DNA from: Pyrenula massariospora
Taxonomy: Eukaryota; Ascomycota; Eurotiomycetes; Pyrenulales; Pyrenulaceae
Length of the DNA: 64,000 bases
NCBI GenBank assembly: GCA_021030905.1
Contig: JAGFMI010000006.1
Location: 1,860,001 to 1,924,000 of the forward strand
Direction of reading: 5' to 3'
A program made the translations under genes and the position numbers. A model generated the notes under the pieces. The model was not told the origin of the DNA. It ran no database searches and worked only from the letters and a program-made list of their open reading frames with translations. How positions within the stretch are numbered: position 1 is the stretch's first letter; each line of letters opens with the position of its first letter. Positions 53,848 to 64,000 of the stretch are shown piece after piece.

Positions 53848-56172
53848 TCAGTTTTCCTCGATCTCGTCTTCTAACTCAGACATATCCTCTTCCGCCTCGT
53901 CTTCCTGTTCTTCTTCCTTTTCTTCCCCAGACTCTTCCTGGCCGCTAACCTCGAGAGCTTGATCCACATTTCCGAAGGTCTCATCGTTTTTGAGCCGCCT
54001 TTCTCTCGCTTCTTGCGCTTTTGCTTGCTCAAGAACCTTGCTTCTCTCCTCCCTCTGCCTCCTCTGCCCAACAACAAAAGCCCCTAGGGGAGTTTCTTCC
54101 CAACTATTCTCTTTCAGAAATCCTTCGACCTCCTCTCTGTCCTTCGGCGCAAATGTGACCTGATTCCGTCGCTCCTCGATCCATCGAGCATTTGCCTCCA
54201 GCTTTTGTACAAGCAAACCGATAGTCTGATTGATTTTGACATTCCGATTGCCTTCCTTTTTAGAGGCGGCAGATCGGGACCATCGCTTCAACATGATCGT
54301 GACAGGAAGTTGAAGTTCCGGAAAGGCTATAGATTTGGTCCAGAGCACGAAGTATTCGGAGAGCAGTTCCACTACCTGTTCAGAAACACCATCCTGGTAC
54401 ACTCGAGATTTGAGATAGTTTGACGGGGTCCGAATATTGATTGAAAAATCCAAAGGGCGTAGCGTAGTTGGCTTGGGCGGCCTTTTCATTTCTCCTGAGT
54501 TGAGAACCTCCAAAAGCGCTGGTCCGAGAGGTATGAAAGTGCCAGTTGCCGAAGAAAGACGGATTAAAGACCGGATGAGGTGGAAGCGGAGGGGGAAATA
54601 GGAGGAAGTCGATATAAGACGCATCACCCCGAGCGTTATCTGAACAACGGGATAGATCAGGGGGCGTAGTGAAGATTCTTTGCCTTTTTGAGCTTCTGTG
54701 AGTGATGTGCAGTACGTAGATAGCACACGTGACCAAAAATCTAACGAATGGACGAACTGCCAATTATAGATAGCTTTGTAGGAGTCTTTCGTTGGCTTGT
54801 TGATGTTGCTTCGGAGATGGATAGCTAACTGCCGAATGTGGGCGAAGCCAGTGGTGTAGCCAACTTTTTCGTCCAACCCCCATAACTCGGCCGCCGAATT
54901 CTTCATCAGATTTACACCAGACACGGTGTGTACAGTAGTGTTTCGGCTGCCCTTAACAATGCCTTCATACGCAGATTTGAGCACAGTTTCTCGGATGCCT
55001 GGGTCTCCGATGACCAACACCCGGCGCAAAATCAAGAAAGCGGTGACTCTTACGGTCTCGCTGTTTGAGATATCTGACCAAATTCCAGACAAAGATTTCA
55101 CAATGACCTTAAGGAATTTGCGGAATTGTAATAGATAAGGAAGTAATGGCTCAAACGATTGCAATGTCAATCTTAGCGTTATAGCATCTGATAGGGTGGT
55201 CAACAAATACTGTATTGAAGAAGCATGCGACTTGATCAAAGGAGACAACGTCTTAAATTTCTTAGAGTCGGTCGCCACCCGCACTTTTCCTGCTGCCGTC
55301 TCTTTGACAGGGAGATGGTAATTCAAAACTGATGGCACATGTTTTAACGCGGTCATCAGAATCTGGTGATAGATCTCTGGTCCTGCAATTGTGTACTTGT
55401 AATCCTGCTCCCCTTCATCGTTGACATGTACGGCGGCCCGAAAGGCCAGTACAACTTGTCGCAGAGCTCTGACTGAATGCTGTTGGCCCATAGTCGTTTT
55501 CCATTTCTCTACCAGAGCCAAAGATATTTTTCCGTTGTCCTTGTCTTTCTGGCTTTCCTTGGTTCTTTGTGGCTTTTTGCCGAGCTTGCTCTCTTCCTCG
55601 CTCCCACTTAGATCATCGACCTCCCCAAGGTCGTCGTTTTCATCGAAATCAAGCAATTCGGCGTCATTCTCTTCCAGGTACTTGTAAAATTCGGGATCTT
55701 TTCGCGCTAAGGCGTCCAATTGGCCCTTGTGTATATCAGCGCCGTCTTCTGATGTCCCATCATCTGATGCGTCCCTATCATCATCCGAGCTTTCGTCCTC
55801 AAGTTGCTGAGGACGAGAATTGTCAGGCTTTTCTTCGACTCTTTTCCTTTTCCCAAGAGCTACCGGCACATCCTCCTCGACAGCTCGAGACTTTCTTTTA
55901 TTTGGTTTCTTGTCAAGTGCCGAGAAGCTGTCTTGGAAGAACTCGTCGGCATCCATGTCTTCACCTTGAGCGGGGCGCGTGACCGACAGAGAGGCTTCAT
56001 TCGTATTCCGGCTCCCATCATGAGATATTTGCTTTTCTGCCCTTCTGCGTTTCTTTTCCCTCAATTGGTGTCTCTGTTTGACCTTTGCAAAGTCCTTCCG
56101 TCGATCAAGTGTAGCCTTCAGTTTATTCTTCTCAAATTTCTTGGTAGGCTTTGATTTTTTTGTGCGAGGCAT
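53848..56172 (-). CDS. NOC2: nucleolar complex protein 2 (ribosome biogenesis)
   Basis: A single exon from ATG 56172 to the stop at 53848 gives 774 residues, the usual Noc2 length. The N-terminus is Lys/Arg-rich (nuclear/nucleolar targeting), followed by acidic blocks. The central to C-terminal HEAT-like Noc2 domain shows recognisable segments: YLLTTLSDAITLRLTLQSFEPLLP, VTAFLILRRVLV, FVHSLDFWSRVLS, LIYPVVQITLGVMRL, SSYFPLRFHLIRSL and ARWIEERRNQVTFAP, plus the ending ENSWEETPLGAFVV. The protein works with Noc1 and Noc3 in assembly and nuclear export of 60S pre-ribosomes. The C-terminal tail is very acidic, with a run of Glu/Asp. It shares a 270-bp divergent promoter with VPS28. Core eukaryotic gene, high certainty. 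Confidence 0.95.
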   Translation of the reverse strand: MPRTKKSKPTKKFEKNKLKATLDRRKDFAKVKQRHQLREKKRRRAEKQISHDGSRNTNEASLSVTRPAQGEDMDADEFFQDSFSALDKKPNKRKSRAVEEDVPVALGKRKRVEEKPDNSRPQQLEDESSDDDRDASDDGTSEDGADIHKGQLDALARKDPEFYKYLEENDAELLDFDENDDLGEVDDLSGSEEESKLGKKPQRTKESQKDKDNGKISLALVEKWKTTMGQQHSVRALRQVVLAFRAAVHVNDEGEQDYKYTIAGPEIYHQILMTALKHVPSVLNYHLPVKETAAGKVRVATDSKKFKTLSPLIKSHASSIQYLLTTLSDAITLRLTLQSFEPLLPYLLQFRKFLKVIVKSLSGIWSDISNSETVRVTAFLILRRVLVIGDPGIRETVLKSAYEGIVKGSRNTTVHTVSGVNLMKNSAAELWGLDEKVGYTTGFAHIRQLAIHLRSNINKPTKDSYKAIYNWQFVHSLDFWSRVLSTYCTSLTEAQKGKESSLRPLIYPVVQITLGVMRLISTSSYFPLRFHLIRSLIRLSSATGTFIPLGPALLEVLNSGEMKRPPKPTTLRPLDFSINIRTPSNYLKSRVYQDGVSEQVVELLSEYFVLWTKSIAFPELQLPVTIMLKRWSRSAASKKEGNRNVKINQTIGLLVQKLEANARWIEERRNQVTFAPKDREEVEGFLKENSWEETPLGAFVVGQRRQREERSKVLEQAKAQEARERRLKNDETFGNVDQALEVSGQEESGEEKEEEQEDEAEEDMSELEDEIEEN

Positions 56173-56442
56173 GTCGCCTTAGATTGAGGTAGGCTTTCTT
56201 CCAACTGAGCGCGAAAAGAAAATTGCCAGATGCGGGCCTTTCCTCAAAGGTTGGTGGAAGCAAGATTTCTGGGTTGCACGTGTGCGACGATATCCTGCGG
56301 GTGATCTTTTCTTCTCCAACTTTTTTTTCGGGGTGGGACTCTCAGCGTCAGTCCCGGGGCACTAAGGCTAGCAACTTTTATGATTACAATCATACAGCAA
56401 TGAACCCCAGAGCCCACTCTCTTTCAGCCCTTGTAACCTAAT
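56173..56442. promoter_or_regulatory. bidirectional promoter region, NOC2 / VPS28
   Basis: The 270-bp gap between the two start codons must hold both promoters and 5' UTRs. A T-rich run (TTTTTTTT) lies at about 56321. No TATA-like box is obvious. Confidence 0.6.
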
Positions 56443-57323
56443 ATGTACACATCTTCTCATCCTCCACCTTCGCGGCCTCTGTCCTATGCGCCAACTCCTT
56501 ACAGTTACACGCCGAACCCATCGCTCTCCGCCCGCATCAATCTGGATGAGGTGCGCACTTTGAAATAATAGCTCAAAACTTTGAACTTGCCCGCTTACAG
56601 TGTACAGGAGGTGAAGCTTGCGGATACAGCAGCAGAACGAGACCTTGTCGACTCGCTCGCCGAAATTTATAGCGTCATCCGTACCCTTGATGGCCTCGAG
56701 AAAGCTTACATTAAAGATGCTATTACAGAGGCAGAATACACAGAGACATGCACCAAGCTCTTGAAGCAATATAGAAGCATACTGAATGAGGAGAGCGTGT
56801 CCCAGGAGTTCAAGAGCCTTGATGAGTTCGTCAGGGAGTGGGATGTATGTGCGCAGACCACAATTTCAAGAGCTTATGAGCTAAAAGCAGCCTCAAACAG
56901 ATTGACTGCCCTCGTGCAATGGACCGCCTGCGAAGTGGTCTGCCTAGCACCGTTGAACATGCCAGCACTCCAGCTGCGCCCTCTCAATCACATAATGCCC
57001 AGATTGTGCCTCAAGCCCCGAATATCCACTCTGGCCCCGCAGGGTCCCTCATAATGAGCGCAACGGAAGATTTCATTACATTCCTAGACGGTCTACGCCT
57101 CGGATATTCTTCAAAAGACCAGCTGCATCCGCTTCTCACCATGGTGATTCAATCTGTTAGCAAGGTCACAGACACCGAATTCGAGGGCAGAGGAAACATC
57201 GTTAAGTGGCTGATAAAGTTGAATCAGATGCGCGCAAGTGAACAGTTGCCGGATGAAGAGTTGCGTGAATGTCTATCGAACATTGAAGAAGCGTATACGG
57301 GGTTTAAGAGTGTTATCAAATAA
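56443..57323 (+). CDS. VPS28: ESCRT-I subunit Vps28
   Basis: Exons 56443-56550, 56608-56844 and 56901-57323 give 255 residues, typical for fungal Vps28. The N-terminus is Pro/Ser/Tyr-rich. The core Vps28 N-domain follows: TAAERDLVDSLAEIYSVIRTLDGLEKAYIKDAI, EYTETCTKLLKQY, and the WD-IDCPRAMDRLRSG junction created by the second intron. A variable linker comes next, then the C-terminal four-helix domain from about residue 165 (EDFITFLDGLRLG, DQLHPLLTMVIQSVSKV, WLIKLNQMRASEQL, FKSVIK). Vps28 binds Vps23/Tsg101 in ESCRT-I and links to ESCRT-II and -III in sorting ubiquitinated cargo into multivesicular bodies. It diverges from NOC2 and converges with the MAPEG gene, whose stop is only 48 bp away. 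Confidence 0.95.
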
Positions 57324-57371
57324 AAGCTTGACTCGCATCCGACCAGAGATGCCCACAAATTCTCTCCTCGC

Positions 57372-57830
57372 TCAGGAGGCATTGGCCAAAGTCTTCCCAG
57401 CGCTGATGATCAAGTAGAACAGCTGGCACATCCCACCAAAGTACAGCGTCGACCTGAAATAGCTCAATTTCTCATTCTGGATCTGCGCAAACGCCAACGT
57501 ATATGCGACTCTCCCAGCCAAGAACGTCCCTAGTACGAAGTTCATTCTGCCCGCATCGAGCTTCGCCATGTTTCCTAACACCACCGCAGCCACTACCAGA
57601 GGAAGGTTTTCCATCCCATTTCTATGTGCTGCGCGAAGACGCTCAAACTTATTCCAACAAGCCGCCGGGATAGACTTCTGAACATCCGAGTGATGAGTTG
57701 AAGAGTTTGGAGAAGCGTTGGACCACTTTCTGTTATTGTTTCGCATGACGTGGAGGATAGACCAGGTGTGAGGAGCGAGGGATATGGCCCAATAGGCGGG
57801 GATTGTATAGACGGAATAATTGGTAGACAT
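57372..57830 (-). CDS. MAPEG-family membrane protein, 152 aa
   Basis: Single-exon minus gene from ATG 57830 to the stop at 57372. It has four hydrophobic segments, and the family signature appears as ERLRAAHRNGMENLP (residues about 63-77). In MAPEG proteins the Arg/Asn/Glu residues here contact glutathione. The loop VLGNMAKLDAGRMN and the FLAGRVAYTLAF helix also fit. Members are microsomal glutathione S-transferases/peroxidases or relatives of unknown activity. Length matches the family. It is convergent with VPS28, with 48 bp between stop codons. Confidence 0.88.
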   Translation of the reverse strand: MSTNYSVYTIPAYWAISLAPHTWSILHVMRNNNRKWSNASPNSSTHHSDVQKSIPAACWNKFERLRAAHRNGMENLPLVVAAVVLGNMAKLDAGRMNFVLGTFLAGRVAYTLAFAQIQNEKLSYFRSTLYFGGMCQLFYLIISAGKTLANAS

Positions 57831-60800
57831 TGCAATGGAGTGGGAAGGAATTCGCTGGCTGAGAGGACTAAGATATCAATAGAACCGGCGCTCAGAAATG
57901 TGGGTAAAAATTTGGGTCACTGCTGCGAGGGCTAGAGGATCTTAGGATTAAATAAAGTCGAATTTGGTTGTTGCATTACGAGAAGGTCGTTCTGTCCTGC
58001 GACTTGTACAGATATCTCAAAATTCCCGAGAATTTGGACAGGGTTGGATCTCTGCTTCTGTGAAACCTCGGCTTGACCATAACGTCACGTTCAATGCATA
58101 ATGCGGTAACGACACTCTAACCTTGGGTACCGACCAACCGCGACTCTCAGCCTCCTCAACCTTCTTTGTCATCAGGCTGTGGATGGATTTTGCAAGCCTA
58201 TGCCCCTAAGCTTATCTTGCGAGAGATGCATCGAGACAGATCGATTCACGTGTGCGCTAAAGATTGACATGCTTCGTAATCCAGATTTCTCTCACTTGAA
58301 TTATTCTCACCACTGTTCAATGCTTGGTGCTACGTTTTTCAACGCCTACTGTAATAATTTTTTCTAACATTTATTCGGGTAAGAAAGTCAAATCTCTTTC
58401 CTCTGAGTGTTATCACTCCCACTAAACAGCGGAATCCACGAGGCGTGGTGTTTTACATTTTTCCAAACCCGACAAAAACTTGCTGCTTCCTGTCTCTTCA
58501 TTTCCCTTCAATTTGTAAGCATTGATACATCGATCATACTTATGCTTCGTCTTTGCCCTTATATTGCAAGCTTTAAAAGCTATGTAAATGCCTTTCTAGA
58601 GTCTTGAAGAAGAGACCCATCTAGAGCTCCACCCAGCAACCAATCTTTACATTTAGCACTGTGGCTTCCCCAAGGAGGTCTCAGAATTGAATGAAATTTG
58701 GTGACAATTGCTGTCAAAGCAATGGCTGCTTCTTGCAAAAGGGGATTCATGATGAAAATGCTGGCGTCCGCATGTTCTCTAAGACAACGATATAGGAGCA
58801 GGATATTGTTCGTGTTTGACTATCCATTCGCATTGACCCTTACGTAGGCAGATGCGCATCTAATTCACTATCACAGGGGCAAATCGATACAGCCAGAGTA
58901 TGATCACCTAAAAACCTGCTCCAGGGTCTCTTGCTCAGAGGCTTGATAAGTCACCCCATTCTGAAACACCGTGTTGTAGCAGACAATGTAAAGGGCAAAT
59001 GCCCGACAATGCTGTATAATTAGAGATGCTTACGTTCCTCCTCGTCTCGGGTAGGGGGCCAATATTTGGAGGCTCGACCTGATATCACTAGATCATGCGG
59101 CGTCCACGGTCGCTACCAGAAGAGGATCCTCCTTCGCCCTACGCCGCAAAACGTGGGATGCTGACCTGGTACCATGCTGTACGTACACATTGTCAAGCCA
59201 CAAGAAGGACGATAATCTGCCGTGGTCACGAGTGTCTGACAATTTAGGCGTGGCTAGAGGATGCGGCACAGCTGTGTCAGGATTAGGATGAAAATCTCCG
59301 GTGTTGGATGTGCCTCCTACAAACGAAATCGGTAGACCAGCTGGCTAAGCTTAAATGAATGTCACCGCCCCCAGTAAATTTACATAAACTCCATGATTGC
59401 AATAGATTCATCCTTCTCATGGATCGTTAAGACTATGAAGATTTCAATGTCATGTCTTGGACGGCTGCACTCCAGGGACCGAACGCGCTGTTTCTGTGGC
59501 GTGTTGTTAGAACAAGAGAGCAGGCTGAGTCACCACCACCGAGATTCTGCCTTGCGCCAAAGCCATGCACAACGTCAACTTCCTATGATAAACTGACAAC
59601 CATCAAGATATCTGATGGGCGAGTTCAAGACACCTCTCTGAGCCAATGCCCCCACCCGGTCATGGCGCTGCGGACGAAATTTTGTTCCAGACCGAGTCAC
59701 ACCCATCCATCCCCGCTCCACGATATCCGTTACTGCGGTTCCTCTATTTCGGGTCATCAGCGGTGGCATTTTACACAAACATCTCTATTGCTGGGAAATA
59801 GTCGCACAGAATTCTTTCCAACAATTGCGTGGCTCCCGTCTTGTGGAGGGGTCCAGTTCCACAAGTCGCCCCACCACATTCCCCGGTCTCATTGTCAAAT
59901 TCCTTACTCGCAACGTCGCAGCGCATGGCATGGCATGGCAGAAACATCGCGTTGCCTGGCGCCTACGAGGCAACGGATGGATGACTAAAGCTAGGTATCT
60001 CGGTCTCGATTGATCATGTTCCTCGGCTGCCGTGAGTCTCATGAGGTCGGGCTGCGCGGAGTACGACGGAGCCAATCCGGACCATCCAATTGGACCAGGG
60101 CACACGAGCAGGCTGAACATCAGAGCCGCAGTCACCTCCGTATCCAGTAACTCACGTTGGACGAAATCGCGGGCGAACGATCGGCCGGAAAACGACGCTG
60201 CGTAACAATCGCTCGAAATGACTCGCCAAGCTAAGGTACCCTTCCTATCAAAGGCCCTTCCATGTGTCCCCCCACCCTCAACTCCCCCTGGACATAAGCC
60301 CCAAATGGCCCGAAATATCTCAGCCCTACTTTAGCCCGGCGCCACTCACGCAGCTAAAGATGCCACGCACAGTCGCGGTTCAGCGCACAGGATCCCATAC
60401 TCAATTGATCCTTCAAACCAGCCCCCTTCTCCTCCCCACCCACATCCTTTTTCCTCGACCTACCGCGCCAATCCTAACGAGGCGCCAATGACCTGCAAAG
60501 TCGGAGCACTGCCCAGGCTTGTCTCCTCTGGCCCCCATGTCTTCTATCTCTTCGCTCTCAATGACCTCAATTGGTTTTTCTCAAGATCAGCCTCTTCCGC
60601 CCGAGCTTCGATCCAGCCGGTCTAGCCGTCGCTCAGCCGAGTGATGAACGTCCTACATAATATTTCGAGCCCTCGGAAGGCTCCTCCCTGAGAGCCACGA
60701 TTTCCCGCCTTCCCCTACAGCTTACTCTTCCTCCCTTTCAACTATAGTTTTCTTCTTGTATTCCGTAGTCTAAAGTAATTTCATCAAAAAAGCAAGACTT

Positions 60801-60892
60801 GTCACTATCAATTGCATCTTTGTTGGGAAGGCGAGCTCTTTGTGAACCCCTCTCTTATATCGAAAGCTTTCTTTACAGTGATTCCTACAATA
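57831..60892. other. 3 kb intergenic region upstream of the Ppo gene
   Basis: Head-to-head gap between the MAPEG gene and the Ppo oxygenase. No supported gene; the frame at 59452-59988 is long (178 codons) but Ser/His/Pro-rich without motif or splice support. The last 650 bp are C/T-rich, as in fungal promoters and 5' UTRs. A TGGCATGGCATGGCA repeat is at 59926-59940. Confidence 0.45.
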
Positions 60893-63800
60893 ATGCCTTA
60901 TCAACGTACACCTTCTCCCGAGCGGCGATTTTCTCACTTCGGCAAGAAGATCACGGACATCTTCTCCCATACCGGCAATGAGACAAGCGACAGTATTGTC
61001 AATGGAACTTCACCCCCAAAGAAAAGCATGATGTCCCGTCTTATCAGAGACTTGACCAGCCAGCGGTCACGGCTGGGTTCTGATTTTGAGCTTTTGTCTT
61101 CCCTATTAGACGCGGAGCTCAATGGCGGCATGTTAGATGACCGGAAATACCAGGTATGTACTAGCGCAAAAAGTTATATCGTGGCGTTCTGCTACAGAGA
61201 GCCAAGCTGACCCTTGCAGATGGAAAAACTTCTAAGATTGGCAGCTTCATTGCCTCCAGATTCCGACAGCTTGAAAGACCTGACAGGAAAGCTCATCCAG
61301 AGCCTTTGGGGAAATCTACATCACCCTCCTCTATCCTTCATGGGAGATGAATACAGATATCGCCAAGCCGACGGCTCCAACAATGTATGCCACTTGGATC
61401 CCCCGCCTTCAACCCAAAGCTAAATCATTCAGAACATCATGTACCCAAACTTAGGGAAGGCTGGTTCTTCCTATGGTCGAACAGTCACGCCTCGCACGGA
61501 GATGCCAGGAGCTCTCCCAGACGCCGGAGTAGTATTTGATGGTAGTAGTTTATGTGCCAATAACGTCCCAGAACTGACATATGCTAGCTTTATTTCTTCG
61601 GCGCGAGACAAAGGAACATCCGAGCAAAATTTCCAGCATGCTTTTCTACCTCGCTTCAATAATTATCCACGGTAAGGCTTTGTCCTCTAGTCCTCGCTTT
61701 CTACATGTGGTGCTAAAGGTCGGTGCCAGATATCTTCAGAACGGATGAGAGAGATCATGGCCGGCTCAAGAACTCGTCATATCTTGATCTAAGTCCTCTT
61801 TACGGCAGCAGTGATAAGGACGTGGCGACAATTCGATCATTCAAAGGTGATGGAACACTCAAGCCAGATTCATTCGTAGAACCTCGAGTTTTAGGGTTTC
61901 CACCTGGCGTCGCAACTCTGCTTGTTTGCTTCAACCGATTCCACAATTATGTTGCAGAGCAGCTGGCGATCATTAATGAGGGTGGTCGGTTCACCCTCGC
62001 TAAAGAAGCCGAGGACAAGCCAGACGACAAGAGATATAAGAAGAGAGATAATGATTTGTTTCAGGTCGCGCGGCTGTACGCAATTTAATTTCGCTCGTTA
62101 CGTGATGAGTGTGCTGACCAGCTAAATAGTGTCACTTGCGGCCTCTACGTCAACATCATTCTAAATGACTATGTCCGCACTATTCTCAATCTTCAAAGGG
62201 CAGACTCATCGTGGACGCTTGATCCCCGAGCTGCTGATAACGACGTCTTCAGACCTGACGGAACGCCCTCCGGTGTTGGCAACGTCGTCAGCGTCGAATT
62301 CAACCTCATCTATCGATGGCACTCAGTGATCAGCGTTCGCGATGCAAAATGGACCGAAGATCTTTACAAAAAGCTCTTTCCGGATGTGGACGATATCACC
62401 TCCATTACCGAGATTCAGTTATGCCACGCTTTACGTAAATGGCAAGAATCAATGGATCCGGACCCTGCGAAACGAACATTTGAAGGCCTGGAACGAGATT
62501 CGAAGACTGGTAAATTCGACGACGCCGAACTTGTGGACATTCTTACACGGGGGACCGAGGACGTGGCCTGTAAGTATACCATCTTCATTTTCTAGTCTAG
62601 ATCTACTGTCGTCTCGGAGGTTGATTTTGTTAATTGACGGTTGCAGGTGCTTTCGGTCCGCGTAACGTGCCCCTAGTCATGAAGCTTATTGAGACCATGG
62701 GTATCGAGCAAGCCCGGAGATGGAAAGTCGCCAGCCTCAACGAATTCAGAAAATTCTTTAAACTAGAACCATACAAGCGCTTCTCAGACATGACTTCCGA
62801 CAGGAGTGTGCAAGCTTCCCTCGAAACCTTGTACGGGCATCCAGATTATATCGAGCTGTACCCGGGCCTTGTCGCGGAAGACGCCAAGGAACCGTGGAAG
62901 CCAGGTTCCGGGCTATGTCCTGGATTTACTCTGTCGCGGACGATTTTAGCGGATGCTGTCGCTCTTACTAGAGGAGATCGCTTCTACACAGTGGTGAGTA
63001 GAATGACTGCTGAAGACGATGCGCATGTTGCAATTGCTGACTCAATTCCATGTAGGATTATACCCCGGCCAACCTCACCAATTGGGGATTCAACCAGGCG
63101 GGCAACAATCCAGAAATCAACAGCGGCTGTGTCATGTACAAGTTGATCATGAGAGCATTCCCCAACTTCTATCGAGCAAGCTCTGTCTATGCCATGTTCC
63201 CATTCACCCATCCGGAAGAAACTCGCAAGATCCTTACCGACCTAAATAAAGAAGACAAATACGATTTCAGCAGACCAAGTGCAATTGCCGCGCCAGTACA
63301 GATCAGTACGTGGGCTGGCGTGACAAGTGTGTTAGAAAACAAACACAAGTATAATGTTCCTTGGGGAGAGCATACTGGCTACCTTACTGGCCACGACTAC
63401 ATGCTTAGCTACGACACAGAAAATGAGGCCGAGCAACGCACCTTTGTCAAAAATGCGCTCTACTGCCCTCACGATGCCCTCGGTGAAGTCCGCCGCTTCT
63501 ACGAGTACGTTACAATGGAGCTGGTCAAGGCTCAAAGCCACGAACTTCTACCAGGCTGTTACCAACTTGACGCTATTCGTGATGTTGGTAATCCTTCCCA
63601 CGCCATCTTCATGGCTACAATGTTTCACATTCCCTTGAAGTCATCAGACAGCATGATGCCTGGTGTCACTTGCGATCAGCTCTACCAGATACTAGGAGCC
63701 CTTTTCGCTTATGTGTTCATCGACTTTGACGCCGCAAGCAGCATGGCTCTTCGTGATGGCGCTAAAGACGCAGTTGACAAGCTTGGGAAGCTGGTCAAGC

Positions 63801-64000
63801 TCGTTTGCGAAGCCGTACGCATCGGCGATTTCCTCATGCCCATCGACCTTGACATGTTCTTCTCCTTCCGCAAACGCCACGGTCCGGACGCGACACCAAC
63901 AAATCTTCTCGGCGAATACGGCGTTCGCATGATCCGCCGTCTCTTCGAGGGTGGTAAATCTGTCGACGAAGTAGTCTGGACTATCATTCCCACAGCTGCC
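60893..64000 (+). CDS. ppo: psi-producing oxygenase / linoleate diol synthase (truncated by window end)
   Basis: Eight exons in frame to the edge: 60893-61153, 61220-61384, 61433-61541, 61588-61671, 61730-62075, 62130-62569, 62647-62993 and 63056-64000 (899 codons; full-length Ppo is about 1080). The N-terminal heme peroxidase/dioxygenase domain has the distal His in FYLASIIIHDIF (about His206). The catalytic Tyr and proximal His lie in NLIYRWHS (about Tyr383 and His386). The C-terminal half is the P450-like fatty acid hydroperoxide isomerase domain (NSGCVMYKLIMRAFPNFY, DSMMPGVTCDQLYQILGALF). Its heme-Cys loop lies outside the window, so isomerase competence cannot be judged. Such enzymes convert linoleate to 8R- or 10R-hydroperoxides and diols (psi factors) that steer sexual and asexual development and mycotoxin regulation. 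The substrate would come from the delta-12 desaturase type also encoded here. Confidence 0.92.

Noticed and set aside
59452-59988. 178-codon plus-strand frame upstream of the Ppo gene
   Set aside because: Low-complexity Ser/His/Pro-rich composition, no motif, no splice partners; likely chance.
61588-61677. Apparent loss of the distal heme histidine in the Ppo oxygenase
   Set aside because: The longest open frame there is a shadow. Using the 46-nt intron 61542-61587 and the correct frame gives FYLASIIIHD with the histidine intact.
1-64000. CRISPR arrays, operons, riboswitches, prokaryotic terminators
   Set aside because: The window is fungal nuclear DNA with spliced genes; no regular repeat-spacer array was seen.

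Overview
This window looks like nuclear DNA of a filamentous ascomycete (Pezizomycotina; a leotiomycete-like fungus would fit, but the sequence does not prove the class). The evidence is short introns of about 46-110 nt with GT...AG ends and CTAAC/CTGAC-like branch points, A-rich contexts before start codons, and typical families: HET, Fung_rhodopsin/PTH11-like, DUF6594, Zn2Cys6, Ppo oxygenase and delta-12 desaturase. No rRNA, no credible tRNA and no CRISPR were found. Coordinates of spliced genes were worked out by hand from reading frames and splice motifs; exon joins are given in the evidence text.

Layout. 0-5 kb: the tail of an upstream gene, an unknown intracellular protein (minus) and a secreted zinc metalloprotease with an unresolved exon junction. 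5.6-13.4 kb: a large intronless ankyrin-ZZ-HET protein facing a multi-pass membrane protein, with a dead pogo/Fot1-like transposase fragment between them. 15-21 kb: a delta-12 fatty acid desaturase and a PTH11-like rhodopsin-fold protein, followed by a 4.2 kb gene desert. 25-30 kb: three genes in one orientation, namely a caspase-like protein with a C-terminal membrane anchor, a small basic protein with a tudor/SH3-like look, and a DUF6594 membrane protein. 31-37 kb: a choline-sulfatase and a choline/amino-acid-type permease, both minus, probably a choline-O-sulfate uptake and use pair. 37.6-41.5 kb: a second PTH11-like protein and an F-box gene whose single frame is cut by two stop codons. 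42.9-47.6 kb: a LigB-type extradiol dioxygenase diverging from an unusual SDR, which converges on a Zn2Cys6 regulator. 49-51 kb: two small proteins sharing a Cys/His motif. 51.9-57.9 kb: housekeeping genes (flavin disulfide reductase, NOC2, VPS28, MAPEG). 60.9-64 kb: a psi-producing oxygenase (linoleate diol synthase type) that runs off the end of the window.

The first 50 kb is gene-poor and rich in recognition, cell-death and membrane-receptor families, as expected of an accessory region of a fungal genome. The last 12 kb is mostly conserved core. The most interesting parts are the ANK-ZZ-HET protein with its convergent membrane neighbour, the tail-anchored caspase-like gene with its two co-oriented neighbours, the tandem small Cys/His proteins, the 17-bp perfect hairpin in the LigB/SDR divergent promoter, and the doubly interrupted F-box gene.
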